Notes: generated by a model not told the origin, from the sequence alone. A DNA stretch of 64,000 nucleotides from Spirochaetales bacterium (GCA_022360655.1 JAKSCK010000169.1:1-64000), one strand, 5' to 3'; positions 35,072 through 44,143 are shown, counted from the stretch's first letter. Numbers and translations: made by a program.

Positions 35072-35096
35072 AAAAAAACCGGGGCATTGGCCCCGG
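35072..35096 (-). terminator. Rho-independent terminator of the psp operon
   Basis: CCGGGGC/GCCCCGG stem with a four-base loop, followed on the minus strand by seven T. It lies about 65 bases after the pspC stop. The bases before it on the minus strand (TAAGAACGACC) resemble the TAAATCGACC box seen at other gene ends. Confidence 0.85.
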
Positions 35097-35160
35097 TCGT
35101 TCTTAGCCATTCTGTGATGGCTTGGCCTGCTTGAATGAAGTAGCTTCAAGAGTCCGTTGC

Positions 35161-35526
35161 TTATCGATTCTTTCGGAAGCGTTCTTCCCAATCTTGCTCA
35201 CGGTCAAAGGCGGCATCTTCCATTTTGTCCACTCGTTCTTTTAAATCTTCAAACTCGGCGCTGATATCATTGGCCTCTTCATAATAATGGCCCCGATTTT
35301 TCCGGCGTCTTTTTCTATACTCTGGCTCAAGGGGGAGAATCACTCCCAAAATGAAATAGCCAATGAGCACGGGCATAAAGACCGTGAAGATTGCCAACAA
35401 GATGAATCCCCAGCGAACCAAATGGACGGGAAAATCCCGCCAATCGGCGATTCCCTGGCAGACTCCCAGGATTTCTGCATCCCGGGAGCGGTAAAGCCGC
35501 CTTGAACCAGAAAATGATCCCGTCAT
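35161..35526 (-). CDS. pspC: PspC-domain membrane protein
   Basis: 121 residues with the PspC signature: SRRLYRSRDAEILGVCQGIADWRD, then a membrane segment VRWGFILLAIFTVFMPVLIGYFILGVILPL. A charged C-terminal helix (FEDLKERVDKMEDAAFDREQDWEERF) is a probable coiled coil that could bind PspA. It acts at the inner membrane as sensor or effector of the phage-shock response. It is the third gene of the pspA operon and is followed by a terminator. Confidence 0.88.
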   Translation of the reverse strand: MTGSFSGSRRLYRSRDAEILGVCQGIADWRDFPVHLVRWGFILLAIFTVFMPVLIGYFILGVILPLEPEYRKRRRKNRGHYYEEANDISAEFEDLKERVDKMEDAAFDREQDWEERFRKNR

Positions 35527-35532
35527 GACCGA

Positions 35533-35727
35533 TTAGCTCCTCTTGCTACGCGCGATATTAATGCGCTCTAAGTTTTTGATGCGCTTTGCAAGAACGCGCA
35601 TCCCATCTTGAAGAATCTCATCTCGGGTGCGTTTCTCTTCCTTGGATTCATAACGCTTGGAGACGGCATTGGCACCCAGAATGAAGATCACGGCAATCAA
35701 GGTCAACAATCCCAAGAGTTTAAGCAT
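35533..35727 (-). CDS. Small membrane protein of the psp operon (PspB-like position)
   Basis: 64 residues from the ATG at 35727: one membrane helix (MLKLLGLLTLIAVIFILGANAV), then a charged helix ending in LAKRIKNLERINIA. This is the plan of PspB (one helix plus a leucine-rich coiled coil) and it sits between pspA and pspC, as PspB does. Sequence identity is too weak to call it PspB outright. It overlaps the pspA end by eight bases. Confidence 0.7.
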   Translation of the reverse strand: MLKLLGLLTLIAVIFILGANAVSKRYESKEEKRTRDEILQDGMRVLAKRIKNLERINIARSKRS

Positions 35728-36415
35728 TGCTCTCTTCCTTTTTCTGAGGTTTTGCACTGCCTTTCACACTTTTCTTCAATGCAGCCAATTCTGCTTCCAC
35801 AGCATTGTCGGATTCCAGGCGAGAAAACTCTCGTTCTAAGTCATTATCTTCCACACGACCGCTGAGATCGGCATCGGCTTCCATGCGTTCAATGCGATTC
35901 TCCAGTTCACTGAAGCGCATCATGGCATCATTTCCACTGGCATGGGACATCATGGTGCGTGCTCGCTGCTTCTCTTTGGCATGAATGCCTCGTTGAATGA
36001 GCATTTTGTGCTTGAGGGACACCTCTTCCAATTTTTGCTCCAACTGAACAATGTTGCTTTTACAATCGCTGATGAGCTGGGTGTAGTTTTCCAGATCTAT
36101 CTCAGCGTAATCCAGCTGTTTCTGGCAATTCTTCTTTTCTAAGAGGGCTTCTTTGGCTAAATCATCCCGGTCCCGTTCGACGGCCAAGGTGGCCCGTTCA
36201 TCCCAGCGTTTGGACTTGGCCTCCAGGGTTTCTTTTTCCCTTTGCATCTCGGCTTTTGTGGCCATTTTGGATGCGCAAGAGGATTTGAGATCCACCAAGG
36301 TGTCTTCCATTTCCTGAATCATCAGGCGAATCATTTTTTCTGGATCTTCCGCCTTGTCTAGCATTGCATTGATATTCGAATTGATGATGTCGCCCATCCG
36401 GCTAAAAACTCCCAT
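35720..36415 (-). CDS. pspA: Phage shock protein A (PspA/IM30 family)
   Basis: 231-residue peripheral membrane protein made of long coiled coils (about residues 25-190), starting MGVFSRMGDIINSNINAMLDKAEDPEKMI. It stabilises the inner membrane under stress and in the classical system holds PspF inactive. The ATG at 36415 has AGGAGG seven bases before; the open frame to 36682 crosses the sigma-54 promoter and is not coding. First gene of the psp operon. Confidence 0.93.
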   Translation of the reverse strand: MGVFSRMGDIINSNINAMLDKAEDPEKMIRLMIQEMEDTLVDLKSSCASKMATKAEMQREKETLEAKSKRWDERATLAVERDRDDLAKEALLEKKNCQKQLDYAEIDLENYTQLISDCKSNIVQLEQKLEEVSLKHKMLIQRGIHAKEKQRARTMMSHASGNDAMMRFSELENRIERMEADADLSGRVEDNDLEREFSRLESDNAVEAELAALKKSVKGSAKPQKKEESNA

Positions 36416-36471
36416 GTTCTTCCTCCTGGAAATCTGTTCATATGGTCCGTTGTGTTGGACACAGTTTATAA

Positions 36472-36487
36472 AGCAATGGCTGTGCCA
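36472..36487 (-). promoter_or_regulatory. Sigma-54 promoter of the pspA operon
   Basis: On the minus strand TGGCAC-AGCCA-TTGCT gives the -24 GG and -12 GC elements at exact spacing, about 57 bases before the pspA start. With the PspF-type activator encoded divergently just upstream, this is a near-certain sigma-54 promoter. Confidence 0.88.
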
Positions 36488-36580
36488 AGTTGGATGAGCC
36501 CTCATTTTTTTGGGATAAAGGGGCACAGAATGTAGCAAATCTTTCAAAAAATGATTTCCATATCCAGAATATTCCTTTTT

Positions 36581-36630
36581 ATTGGTAAAAAATACCAATG
36601 CGATGGCTTCAAATGCCAAATTTAGGTATT
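36581..36630. promoter_or_regulatory. Two candidate PspF enhancer sites
   Basis: Site I is the palindrome ATTGGTA-N5-TACCAAT (36581-36599). Site II is AATGCC-N7-GGTATT (36612-36630), an imperfect palindrome with related half-sites. They lie about 100-150 bases upstream of the sigma-54 promoter and directly before pspF. They could serve as activator sites for pspA and as an autoregulatory operator for pspF. Confidence 0.55.
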
Positions 36631-36649
36631 CTGGAGCCAGAGGTGAGTC

Positions 36650-37678
36650 ATGAATGGTGCTGTTCCCGATGCTCTGGGACAATCCGATGTGTTTCTTGAT
36701 TTTCAGCAGAGTTTAGGACAGGCCGCGCGAGTGGATCGTTCGGTGTTGGTGATTGGAGAGCGGGGTTCCGGAAAAGAACTTGCTGCCAGTCGACTTCATT
36801 ATCTTTCCCGACGGTGGAATGAGCCTTTTGTGGCGCTCAACTGTGCCGCTTTGCCACCTGGATTGATTGAATCGGAGCTCTTTGGTCATGAGGGGGGCTC
36901 ATTCACTGGGGCCAATGGCCGGCGTATTGGCCGGTTTGAAGAGGCCCATGGTGGCACCTTATTCCTTGATGAAATTGGGCTCATTCCCATTGAGGTTCAG
37001 GAAAAAATCCTTCGAACTGTGGAATATGGGACCTTTCAGCGGGTGGGAAGTTCACGCACCATCGAAGTGGATGTTCGAATTGTTGGTGCTACCAATCAAG
37101 ATCTTCCAGAACTCTGTGATCAAGGGCGTTTCAAGCGTGATCTTTTGGACAGGCTGTCTTTTGAGGTGCTCTTCATTCCTCCACTTCGTGTTCGACGGGA
37201 TGACATCCTTCTCCTTGCAGAGCATTTTGCGAGTCAAATGGCCCGAGAACTGGGGCGTTCCATTGTTCCTCGTTTTTCCGATGATGTGAAAAATCAGCTT
37301 CTTCAACATTCGTGGCCGGGGAACATCCGAGAGCTCAAAAACACCGTGGAACGTGGGGTTTACCGTGAAACGGGGAATCTTATTCATCATATGGTTCTCA
37401 ATCCCTTCTTTAATCCTTGGAAGGAGTCCCAACCCTCCCAAGCAGAATCAAGTTTGAGTCATGATGCGGAATCTCAGGACGTGTTGACTTGGCCGCGGGA
37501 TTTGAAAAAGGCCTGCCGGGATTTGGAAATGCGCTGGCTTGATGAGGCCTTGATGGAAGCAGAGGGTCATCAGGGAAAGGCGGCTAATCTTCTTGGGCTT
37601 TCTTATGATCAATTTCGAGGAATCTTCCGGAAACGGGAGAATATGAATCCTGAATTGAGTAAGGAAAACAGTGAATGA
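36650..37678 (+). CDS. pspF: PspF-like sigma-54-dependent activator
   Basis: 342 residues with no N-terminal receiver, as in PspF. The AAA+ domain has Walker A GERGSGKE, the sigma-54 contact loop in [13 protein letters not shown] (GSFTGA in place of GAFTGA), Walker [11 protein letters not shown] and the R-finger region [13 protein letters not shown] Fis-type helix-turn-helix closes it ([23 protein letters not shown]). It activates the sigma-54 promoter of the divergent psp operon and is probably held by PspA. The Ser in the loop is a conservative change seen in active members. Confidence 0.9.
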   Translation: MNGAVPDALGQSDVFLDFQQSLGQAARVDRSVLVIGERGSGKELAASRLHYLSRRWNEPFVALNCAALPPGLIESELFGHEGGSFTGANGRRIGRFEEAHGGTLFLDEIGLIPIEVQEKILRTVEYGTFQRVGSSRTIEVDVRIVGATNQDLPELCDQGRFKRDLLDRLSFEVLFIPPLRVRRDDILLLAEHFASQMARELGRSIVPRFSDDVKNQLLQHSWPGNIRELKNTVERGVYRETGNLIHHMVLNPFFNPWKESQPSQAESSLSHDAESQDVLTWPRDLKKACRDLEMRWLDEALMEAEGHQGKAANLLGLSYDQFRGIFRKRENMNPELSKENSE

Positions 37679-37714
37679 AAGAGAGAATTGGACTTCCTTA
37701 ACCATAGCACATCC

Positions 37715-37738
37715 CAGATCCAAACCTGGATCTGTTTT
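37715..37738 (+). terminator. Terminator of pspF
   Basis: CAGATCC/GGATCTG stem with a six-base loop followed by TTTT, about 40 bases after the pspF stop. It argues that the next gene starts well downstream of 37744. Confidence 0.7.
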
Positions 37739-37845
37739 AGAATGTGGAAGTTTCATGGCTCATCAAAGTGGATCACGATAAACTCGCATCAACACTTCAC
37801 CTTAACTCCACAAACCAAGGCTTCTTTGCCCTTTATGATCCTAGA

Positions 37846-38643
37846 GTGAGCCGTTATTCGTTTTGTCCGTATTTACCTCTCGTTCTCTTCTTGGCTATTC
37901 CCAGTTTTCTCTTTTCTGTGGGATCGGCTGAGGGAATTCCTCTTGATCATTCAGAAGTTGGGCCGGTTGATGATGTGACATCGGCCTCTCTTTATCCGCC
38001 TTCCATTGATCAATCCCATAATCCAGGATTTACCGAAAGTTCTGCCCCTAAAGTTCTCATTGTTCGAGCCGATTCGCGTAATGGAAATCTCAGTGAGGCC
38101 ATTGCCGTTTCCCTCAGCCAACTCTTTTCTCAAGAGCTATGGGAGGTGGAAACTGTGGATTTGTATGAAGAGGGATTCAATCCCATTCATGGCAACATTC
38201 GTTTTGATGAGGCCCCCAATCATGCTCATCCCTTGGTGGCTCGTTACCAGGATCTTGTACAGAGGGCCAATGCCTTGGTTCTTGTTTATCCTTTGTGGTG
38301 GAAGCAACCTCCATCAATCCTCAAGGGATGGTTGGAGCAGGTTTTTACCTACAGTTTTGCCTATGAGTTTGTGAATGGGTCTTCAGAAAGTGTGATTGGT
38401 TTGCTTCCAGGGAAAAAAGTCCTCATTGTCAATTTAGCAGCAGGCTCCGAAGCCACCTATCAGAAGCAGGGCTACTTGCGTCATCTTGATTTAGCGGATG
38501 AATCGTTGTTTAGTACGGCAGGAATGGAATTGGTGTATCGTCACATCATTTTTTCTGCCACAAATTTGAGTTTAGCAGATAAACACCGGGCCTTGATTCG
38601 GCTACGGCCTCTCCTTGGATTGGTGGAGCCAGGTTATCGGTAG
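37846..38643 (+). CDS. Flavodoxin-fold NAD(P)H oxidoreductase, possibly exported
   Basis: The C-terminal 190 residues are a Flavodoxin_2/NQO1-KefF type oxidoreductase: KVLIVRADSRNGNLSEAIAVSL, LVLVYPLWWKQPPSILKGWLEQVF and GKKVLIVNLAAGS. Before it lie about 65 residues that start with a hydrophobic stretch (FCPYLPLVLFLAIPSFLFSVGSA) resembling a signal peptide. From the GTG at 37846 this would be a normal signal sequence. The GTG at 37744 would add 34 residues but lies just after a terminator. An exported or membrane-anchored member of this FMN family would be unusual. Confidence 0.7.
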   Translation: MSRYSFCPYLPLVLFLAIPSFLFSVGSAEGIPLDHSEVGPVDDVTSASLYPPSIDQSHNPGFTESSAPKVLIVRADSRNGNLSEAIAVSLSQLFSQELWEVETVDLYEEGFNPIHGNIRFDEAPNHAHPLVARYQDLVQRANALVLVYPLWWKQPPSILKGWLEQVFTYSFAYEFVNGSSESVIGLLPGKKVLIVNLAAGSEATYQKQGYLRHLDLADESLFSTAGMELVYRHIIFSATNLSLADKHRALIRLRPLLGLVEPGYR

Positions 38644-38652
38644 TTTAGAACC

Positions 38653-38680
38653 ACCCCTGAGGCGCTTGGCGCCTCGGGGT
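38653..38680. terminator. Bidirectional hairpin between convergent genes
   Basis: ACCCCTGAGGCGC/GCGCCTCGGGGT stem with a three-base loop, placed between the ends of the oxidoreductase gene and slyD. The left flank TTAGAACCACC is a loose match to the TTAGATCGACC box of the other gene-end hairpins. Confidence 0.7.
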
Positions 38681-38700
38681 ATAGTGATTATCCAACACTC

Positions 38701-39180
38701 TTAGTGGTGGTGATGACCTTCTTCATGAACATGACCATGGTCCAGTTCTTCCGCGGAAGCCTCACGAACCTCACGGATGGTCACTTCAAAGGTTAAGGTT
38801 TTGTCAGCAAAGGGATGATTCCCGTCAATCACAACAGCGTCATCTTCAACAGAAATGACGGTGTAGTAACGCATTTCATCATCCAATTCGGCATGGAAGA
38901 CGAGGCCGGGTTTGACTTGCTGTGGATCCTCAAAATCCTCCCGACTGACTTCAAGAACCAGCTCATCTTTGCGGGAACCAAAGGCCTCTTCTGGGGCCAG
39001 TTCCACAGAAAGAGTTTTTCCATTTTCCGCACCCTGCATGGCCTTCTCAAGACCAGGGGCCAGAACGCCAGTTCCATGAATGTAGCTCAATGGCTCATCC
39101 GCAGAATCCTCAAGGAGTGTCCCATCGTTTTCTTTAATTGCATAATCAATGGTGACAACTTTATTTTCTTCAACAGTCAT
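38701..39180 (-). CDS. slyD: SlyD-type FKBP peptidyl-prolyl isomerase
   Basis: 159 residues: split FKBP domain (VVTIDYAIKENDGTLLEDS, LSYIHGTGVLAPGLEKAMQG) around an insert-in-flap chaperone domain (about residues 70-125), then a His-rich tail HGHVHEEGHHHH. SlyD catalyses proline isomerisation, acts as a chaperone and donates nickel to hydrogenase or urease maturation. The metal-binding tail here is short but clear. Cytoplasmic single gene with its own upstream region. Confidence 0.92.
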   Translation of the reverse strand: MTVEENKVVTIDYAIKENDGTLLEDSADEPLSYIHGTGVLAPGLEKAMQGAENGKTLSVELAPEEAFGSRKDELVLEVSREDFEDPQQVKPGLVFHAELDDEMRYYTVISVEDDAVVIDGNHPFADKTLTFEVTIREVREASAEELDHGHVHEEGHHHH

Positions 39181-39447
39181 GATGGCCTACCTTTTGTAAC
39201 CCATAAGGGCACTAGGCCAGAGCATGAATGAGCAGAGAAGGAAATACAAGCTTCGCTGTTCTCAAATCGATGAAATCCACCAAGACGCTTATTGATTCCA
39301 TAATGGAATTGTTTCAGTCCACTGGAAAAAGCCATAATGAAAGTGCGCCACTGAGGGCATCATGCACTTCTGACTCCTCCTTCTGGTAGGAGTAATTGGT
39401 AGAGATACATTGATTAAGATTCGATTGAGTCCTAGGGAAGGTGAACC

Positions 39448-40272
39448 TTGAAAGGCGTTTTAGCCACAGATCTTGATGGCACCGTGGCCGTAAAAGGAAT
39501 CATTGGACGTCAGGAGCGTCAAGCCGCTCAAGAGCTCCGAAATCTTGGAATCAAGATTCTTATGGTGACGGGGCGAAATGCCCATTCTCTCCAAAACGTG
39601 GAGGGCATTTGGGACATTGCGGATGAAATTCTTTTTTCTTCAGGAGCAGGTTGGCTTTCCTCACCCCATGCACGGCCAGTGGAACTGAGCCGACTCCATC
39701 AAAACGATGTTGGCATCATCACACAAAAGCTCGACGAGGCCCATGAAGATTACTGTGTTCTTCAACCCGTTCCACAAGCACAGAGTTTTGCGTGGAAACG
39801 GCATCGGCTTCAAGGAAGGAATCCTGATTTTGATGCTCGAATGAATCAGTATTCCTTATGGAATCAAGGCGAGTATTCTAAGCCATTTCCAGCTTGTCAA
39901 ATCCTGGTGATTCGTCCTTTTCAGTCTTCTCCCTTTCCTCAAGATTTTTTTCAAGATTATTCTGTTTTCTCCAGTCGTTCTCCCCTCGATCATTCTTCTC
40001 AGTGGATTGAAATTTTTCCCAAGGGACGAAACAAAGGAACGGCCTTTGCACAGTGGTGTCATCATGCCAAGGTTCAACGCCATCAAACAGGAGCGGTGGG
40101 CAATGATGAGAATGATGGGGCTATGCTGCAATGGGCTGCCCGTAGCTGGGTGGTGGCCAATGCGCCACCCATCCTTCTGGCGCATCATGAAGAAGTACCT
40201 CCTGCAGGGCAGGGTGGTTTTCCTGAAGCCGCACAACGTATGAAAGAATGGGTGCTCAGCGAATTTGGCTGA
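39448..40272 (+). CDS. HAD-superfamily phosphatase (Cof-type)
   Basis: 274 residues with the four HAD motifs: DLDGTVA at the N-terminus, VTGRN near 40, the lysine of KGRNKGTAF near 197 and GNDENDGAML near 218. The cap between motifs II and III is of the C2 kind, as in Cof-like sugar-phosphate phosphatases. The substrate is unknown. The start is a TTG with AAGGTG before it. Its end overlaps the convergent rlpA end by 17 bases. The 267-base gap upstream shows only an ACTCCT/AGGAGT hairpin near 39370. Confidence 0.8.
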   Translation: MKGVLATDLDGTVAVKGIIGRQERQAAQELRNLGIKILMVTGRNAHSLQNVEGIWDIADEILFSSGAGWLSSPHARPVELSRLHQNDVGIITQKLDEAHEDYCVLQPVPQAQSFAWKRHRLQGRNPDFDARMNQYSLWNQGEYSKPFPACQILVIRPFQSSPFPQDFFQDYSVFSSRSPLDHSSQWIEIFPKGRNKGTAFAQWCHHAKVQRHQTGAVGNDENDGAMLQWAARSWVVANAPPILLAHHEEVPPAGQGGFPEAAQRMKEWVLSEFG

Positions 40273-40846
40273 TTTGCAGATTCTCATAGCCCAATTCTTC
40301 GAGTTGGGACACCAAGGGAAAGACATCTTTTTCTTGAACATCCGGAACAAAGATGCGAGTGATTCCATCTCCTCCCAGTTCAGCCCTGGGGTTGATGCGG
40401 GCCTCTTCAAGGCGTTGCCGGTGAGTGAGGGCATTGATGGGATTTCCCCAGGCTCCAATTCGGACCGTAAACCGCACAGGAGGAATCTGATCCTCTTGGG
40501 CCAGGAGGCGAACAGGTGCCGTTCCATCACGAATCATGTCCAAATCTCGAGCCGCGGCATAGGTTAAATCAATGATACGGTTATCAACAAAAGGGCCGCG
40601 GTCGTTTACACGAACCTGAACGAATTTTCCATTACTTAAATTTTCAACGGTGAGAATGGTTCCAAAAGGAAGGGTTCTATGAGCACAGGTGTATCCATGG
40701 GTATCATAGATTTCTCCATTCGCGGTGGTTTTCCCTTGGAACACGCCTCCATACCATGAAGCCACACCTTCTTGCTCCCATGAGAGCAGGGAATGGATGG
40801 ACAAAAAGAGGGTGAATATCAGTGAAAGGGAGAATTTGGGGCTCAT
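40256..40846 (-). CDS. rlpA: RlpA-like protein (DPBB plus SPOR domains)
   Basis: 196-residue exported protein. A signal peptide is followed by the double-psi beta-barrel with GVASWYGGVFQGKTTANGE, AHRTLPFGT and VRVNDRGPF. A C-terminal SPOR domain (about residues 125-196) should bind denuded peptidoglycan at the septum. RlpA proteins are lytic transglycosylases or their relatives. No lipobox cysteine is seen, unlike the E. coli protein, so this one is probably periplasmic. Confidence 0.88.
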   Translation of the reverse strand: MSPKFSLSLIFTLFLSIHSLLSWEQEGVASWYGGVFQGKTTANGEIYDTHGYTCAHRTLPFGTILTVENLSNGKFVQVRVNDRGPFVDNRIIDLTYAAARDLDMIRDGTAPVRLLAQEDQIPPVRFTVRIGAWGNPINALTHRQRLEEARINPRAELGGDGITRIFVPDVQEKDVFPLVSQLEELGYENLQISQIR

Positions 40847-40939
40847 GCTTTTATATCGGATAAAGGATGCTCATCATGAAAAGCTTTTCTTTACCCAGAG
40901 AAAAGGAAGGAATCCAGGTTTGTTGAAAGAGGACTCTCT

Positions 40940-41482
40940 GTGCAAATAGCTCAAGTGGAAAGTCAATGGAATTCTCTTCATCAGTGTGTGCATTGGAGGT
41001 GGGCGCATAGGAATTGTTTCCTTTCGTTGCAGTACCAGGGAGCCTTTGAACCCGCTCAAACGGCACCTCAAAAAATATTTTACAGCAGCACAGGAAACCC
41101 TCAGCAAATCATCACACGGTTGCATAGTCGGAATCCATGGCGATTCTCTTCTGCGGAGTTTGCTGTGTCTCTCCGTCTTCCAAAAGCGCAATGGAGACTT
41201 GTGGGACAGAAAAACGGATGGTTTTTCTTTTCCTCCTCAGAGCATTCCTTAGGGATCTGGACCTCTCTCCCCGCAAGTTGGATGCATCAAAGTCATGAGC
41301 AAGAAACGCATGAAAGAGCATGGGAAGAGCTGTGGACCTTTGGTTCTCATCATGTGTGGTTAGGACGACTTTTTTTAGGAGCCCAGGAGATGAAAAAATT
41401 TCAATTGAATGAGGCCTCCCTTTCCCCGCTCAAGGGTTTTCAACGTCGCCTTCGAAAGGGCCGTTTTTATTCCCTTCATTAA
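40940..41482 (+). CDS. Hypothetical protein
   Basis: 180-residue protein rich in Trp, Gln and His (WNSLHQCVHWRWAHRNCF, AEFAVSLRLPKAQWRLVGQ, ERAWEELWTFGSHHVWLG). It may be a small all-beta domain, but I recognise no family. GTG start with GAGGA upstream. It sits between divergent rlpA and the co-directional amidase gene 85 bases on, so the two may share a transcript. Frame length and the absence of a better overlapping frame support it moderately. Confidence 0.55.
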   Translation: MQIAQVESQWNSLHQCVHWRWAHRNCFLSLQYQGAFEPAQTAPQKIFYSSTGNPQQIITRLHSRNPWRFSSAEFAVSLRLPKAQWRLVGQKNGWFFFSSSEHSLGIWTSLPASWMHQSHEQETHERAWEELWTFGSHHVWLGRLFLGAQEMKKFQLNEASLSPLKGFQRRLRKGRFYSLH

Positions 41483-41567
41483 AAAAAGGTGAGAGGTTTT
41501 TAGGACGCTCCGCAAATCGCGTTTTCAGTGATACTCATGCTATGCTGGGGACAATTTGGGGGAGTCT

Positions 41568-42383
41568 ATGCGTGTGGGTTTGTTCCAGTTTCATCCTGTG
41601 TTGGGGGATATTGATAAAAACTGTTCTCTCATCATTCAGGGCATCAAACAATTTCATGGCGACTTACTTGTTCTCCCTGAACTGGCTTTCTCAGGATATG
41701 CCCTAAAAAACAGAGATGCTGTGAATGCCGTGGCAGAAGCCCCGCATCAGTCTCGTGCGCTTTCCTGTCTTCAATCTCTTTGCCAAGAAAAAAACTGTCA
41801 TATTGTAGCGGGTTTTGCGGAACAAAATGGAGAGAAAACTTTTAATAGTTCGGCTCTTGTTGGCCCCAACGGAGTGGTGAGCATTTATCGAAAAATCCAT
41901 CTCTTTGGTTTTGAACAAGAGCTCTTTTCTCCTGGCGATGGCCCCCCCATTGTTACAAACCTTGGTCATACACGTGTGGGCATGATGATTTGTTTTGACT
42001 GGATGTTTCCGGAAGTGGCTCGCACTTTGGCTCTGGATGGAGCGGATATTATTGCCCATCCGGCCAATTTGGTGATGCCCTGGTGTCCCCAGGCCATGGT
42101 GACCCGTTGCCTTGAAAATCATGTGTATTCCATCACAGCCAATCGGGTGGGGAAAGAATCCCGTTCTTCTCAAGAGCTGCATTTCATTGGTCAAAGCCGA
42201 ATCATTTCTCCAGCAGGAGAGGTTCTTGGGCAGGGACATGACTCCGCTTCTCAGCTCTTAGAGGTGGACATTGATGTGATGGAAGCCAGAAACAAAACGC
42301 TGGCCTCTGGAAATGATTTATTTTCAGAGCGGCAACCCCAATTGTATTCATCCAAACTCCATCACCAGGGGAACATGTCATAA
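41568..42383 (+). CDS. Nitrilase-superfamily carbon-nitrogen hydrolase
   Basis: 271 residues with the Glu-Lys-Cys triad: Glu38 in LPELAFSGY, Lys in YRKIHLFGFE and Cys in GMMICFDWMFPE. It hydrolyses amides, carbamoyl compounds or nitriles; the exact substrate is not evident. The ATG at 41568 follows GGGGGAG closely; the TTG at 41556 lies inside that purine run and is less likely. No neighbour gives a pathway. Confidence 0.85.
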   Translation: MRVGLFQFHPVLGDIDKNCSLIIQGIKQFHGDLLVLPELAFSGYALKNRDAVNAVAEAPHQSRALSCLQSLCQEKNCHIVAGFAEQNGEKTFNSSALVGPNGVVSIYRKIHLFGFEQELFSPGDGPPIVTNLGHTRVGMMICFDWMFPEVARTLALDGADIIAHPANLVMPWCPQAMVTRCLENHVYSITANRVGKESRSSQELHFIGQSRIISPAGEVLGQGHDSASQLLEVDIDVMEARNKTLASGNDLFSERQPQLYSSKLHHQGNMS

Positions 42384-42550
42384 TTTTTTGGAAAAAGAAC
42401 TTCGATTCATAGAAATCTTGTTCCATTCTTTTCTTTGGTTCCGGATGAAAGAATCTTCAAAAGAATGCCTTTGAAAAGACCATCATCCTCATGGTTCTTT
42501 CTGTTCAGATCGTTGAATAAAGCGAGGGAAAAAGGATAGTCTAGCGCATT

Positions 42551-44143
42551 ATGAACGCGAAATCTCAGCCACTTTCCACCCACTGGGCGGACATTGCCGC
42601 CGATAAAATCATCCGCGAGCGCGGAGACAAAGACGAATACGTCTGCGCTTCGGGCATCACCCCTTCGGGCACCGTCCACATCGGGAACTTCCGAGAGATC
42701 ATCTCGGTGGAACTCGTGGTGCGCGCGCTCAAAGACCGAGGCCATAAGGTTCGGTTCATCTATTCCTGGGATGATTACGATGTGTTCCGAAAGGTTCCCA
42801 CCAACATGCCAGAACAAGAAAAATTGGCCACCTATCTGCGTAAACCCATCACTCTGGTTCCTGATGTGCTAGGGGATGAAGCCAGTTATGCCGCCCACAA
42901 TGAAAAAGAAGTGGAACGCACTCTTCCCATTGTGGGGATTCATCCTGAATACATTTATCAAGCTGAAAATTACCGATCTTCCCGTTACGCCGAGGGTATG
43001 AAAACGGCCCTTGTTCGCAAGGATGATATTCGTCGCCAACTCGATGCCCACCGTACCACTGCGCTTTCAGAAGACTGGTGGCCCCTCAGTGTGTTCTGTG
43101 CCTCTTGTGATAGAGATGAAACCACCATCACAGGTTGGGACGGTGATTACGGAGTCTCCTACACCTGCGCTTCCTGTGGCAATGAAGAAACCGTTGATCT
43201 TCGCACCACTGCGGCGGTCAAACTTCCCTGGCGCATTGATTGGCCCATGCGTTGGAGTGTGGAGGGAGTGGACTTTGAACCTGCTGGGAAGGATCACCAT
43301 TCGGAAGGTGGGAGTTTTGACACGGCCAAACTCACCAGCCAGGAAATCTATGGCCATGAGCCTCCAGTCACCTTCCAGTACGACTTTGTGCGCATCAAAG
43401 GTGGCAGTGGAAAAATCAGTTCCTCCACCGGGGAAGTGGTGTCACTTGGCGATGTTCTCCGCTACTACCAACCAGAAGTGGTTCGGTATCTCTTTGCTGG
43501 AACCCGGCCTAACAGCGAGTTTGCCATCAGTTTTGATTTAGATGTGCTCAAAAACTATGAGGACTATGACAAGATTGAACGCAACTACTTCAATAAGCCT
43601 GAAAACCCCAAGAAACTGAAAAAATGGGAAAAAGATGCTCGGGTTTATGAGTTATCTCAGGTGGAGGGCGTTCCTGCCAGTTTGCCCTACCAGATTCAAA
43701 TTCGTCATCTCACCACATTGCTTCAGATTCATTCTGGAAACGTGGATGCCGTGATTGAGTACTTGGGCGACATACCAGAAGCGGATTTGGAACGTTTCCG
43801 CACCCGGGCGGCCTGTGCTTGGCACTGGGTTCAGGACTTTGCTCCAGAAGATTTCCGGTTTGCCCTTCTCAATCCTGAAGAAGAACCTTTTGCCTTGAGT
43901 GATTCTTTAGCAGCCGCTGTGAAAGACCTTGGTTCATTAGCAAAGGAAAAGCTGGGCGATATTCCAGAAAAGGAATTTTCAAACCTGATGTATGATGTGA
44001 TTCATGCCCATGGTTTAGAATCGTCGGATTTTTTCACCGCTGTGTACCAAGCCCTCATTGGGAAGGAGAAGGGGCCCCGTCTCCTTAACTTCCTTCATGT
44101 GCTGGGTAAAAACACCGTGGTGTCCCTTTTAAGTCGGTATTAA
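42551..44143 (+). CDS. lysS: Class I lysyl-tRNA synthetase
   Basis: 530-residue class I (archaeal-type) LysRS. HIGN signature in TVHIGNFREI, KMSKS equivalent KISSSTGE, and two zinc-binding pairs CASCDRD and CASCGNE. It charges tRNA-Lys. Bacteria mostly use an unrelated class II enzyme; class I is typical of spirochaetes and alphaproteobacteria, which supports the assignment of this genome. The GC-richer, C-ending codons of the first 150 bases suggest high expression. The stop codon begins the following hairpin element. Confidence 0.95.
   Translation: MNAKSQPLSTHWADIAADKIIRERGDKDEYVCASGITPSGTVHIGNFREIISVELVVRALKDRGHKVRFIYSWDDYDVFRKVPTNMPEQEKLATYLRKPITLVPDVLGDEASYAAHNEKEVERTLPIVGIHPEYIYQAENYRSSRYAEGMKTALVRKDDIRRQLDAHRTTALSEDWWPLSVFCASCDRDETTITGWDGDYGVSYTCASCGNEETVDLRTTAAVKLPWRIDWPMRWSVEGVDFEPAGKDHHSEGGSFDTAKLTSQEIYGHEPPVTFQYDFVRIKGGSGKISSSTGEVVSLGDVLRYYQPEVVRYLFAGTRPNSEFAISFDLDVLKNYEDYDKIERNYFNKPENPKKLKKWEKDARVYELSQVEGVPASLPYQIQIRHLTTLLQIHSGNVDAVIEYLGDIPEADLERFRTRAACAWHWVQDFAPEDFRFALLNPEEEPFALSDSLAAAVKDLGSLAKEKLGDIPEKEFSNLMYDVIHAHGLESSDFFTAVYQALIGKEKGPRLLNFLHVLGKNTVVSLLSRY

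Noticed and set aside
36416-36682. Upstream extension of pspA (89 extra codons)
   Set aside because: It crosses the sigma-54 promoter and enhancer sites; PspA starts at MGVFSRMGD with a strong ribosome site.
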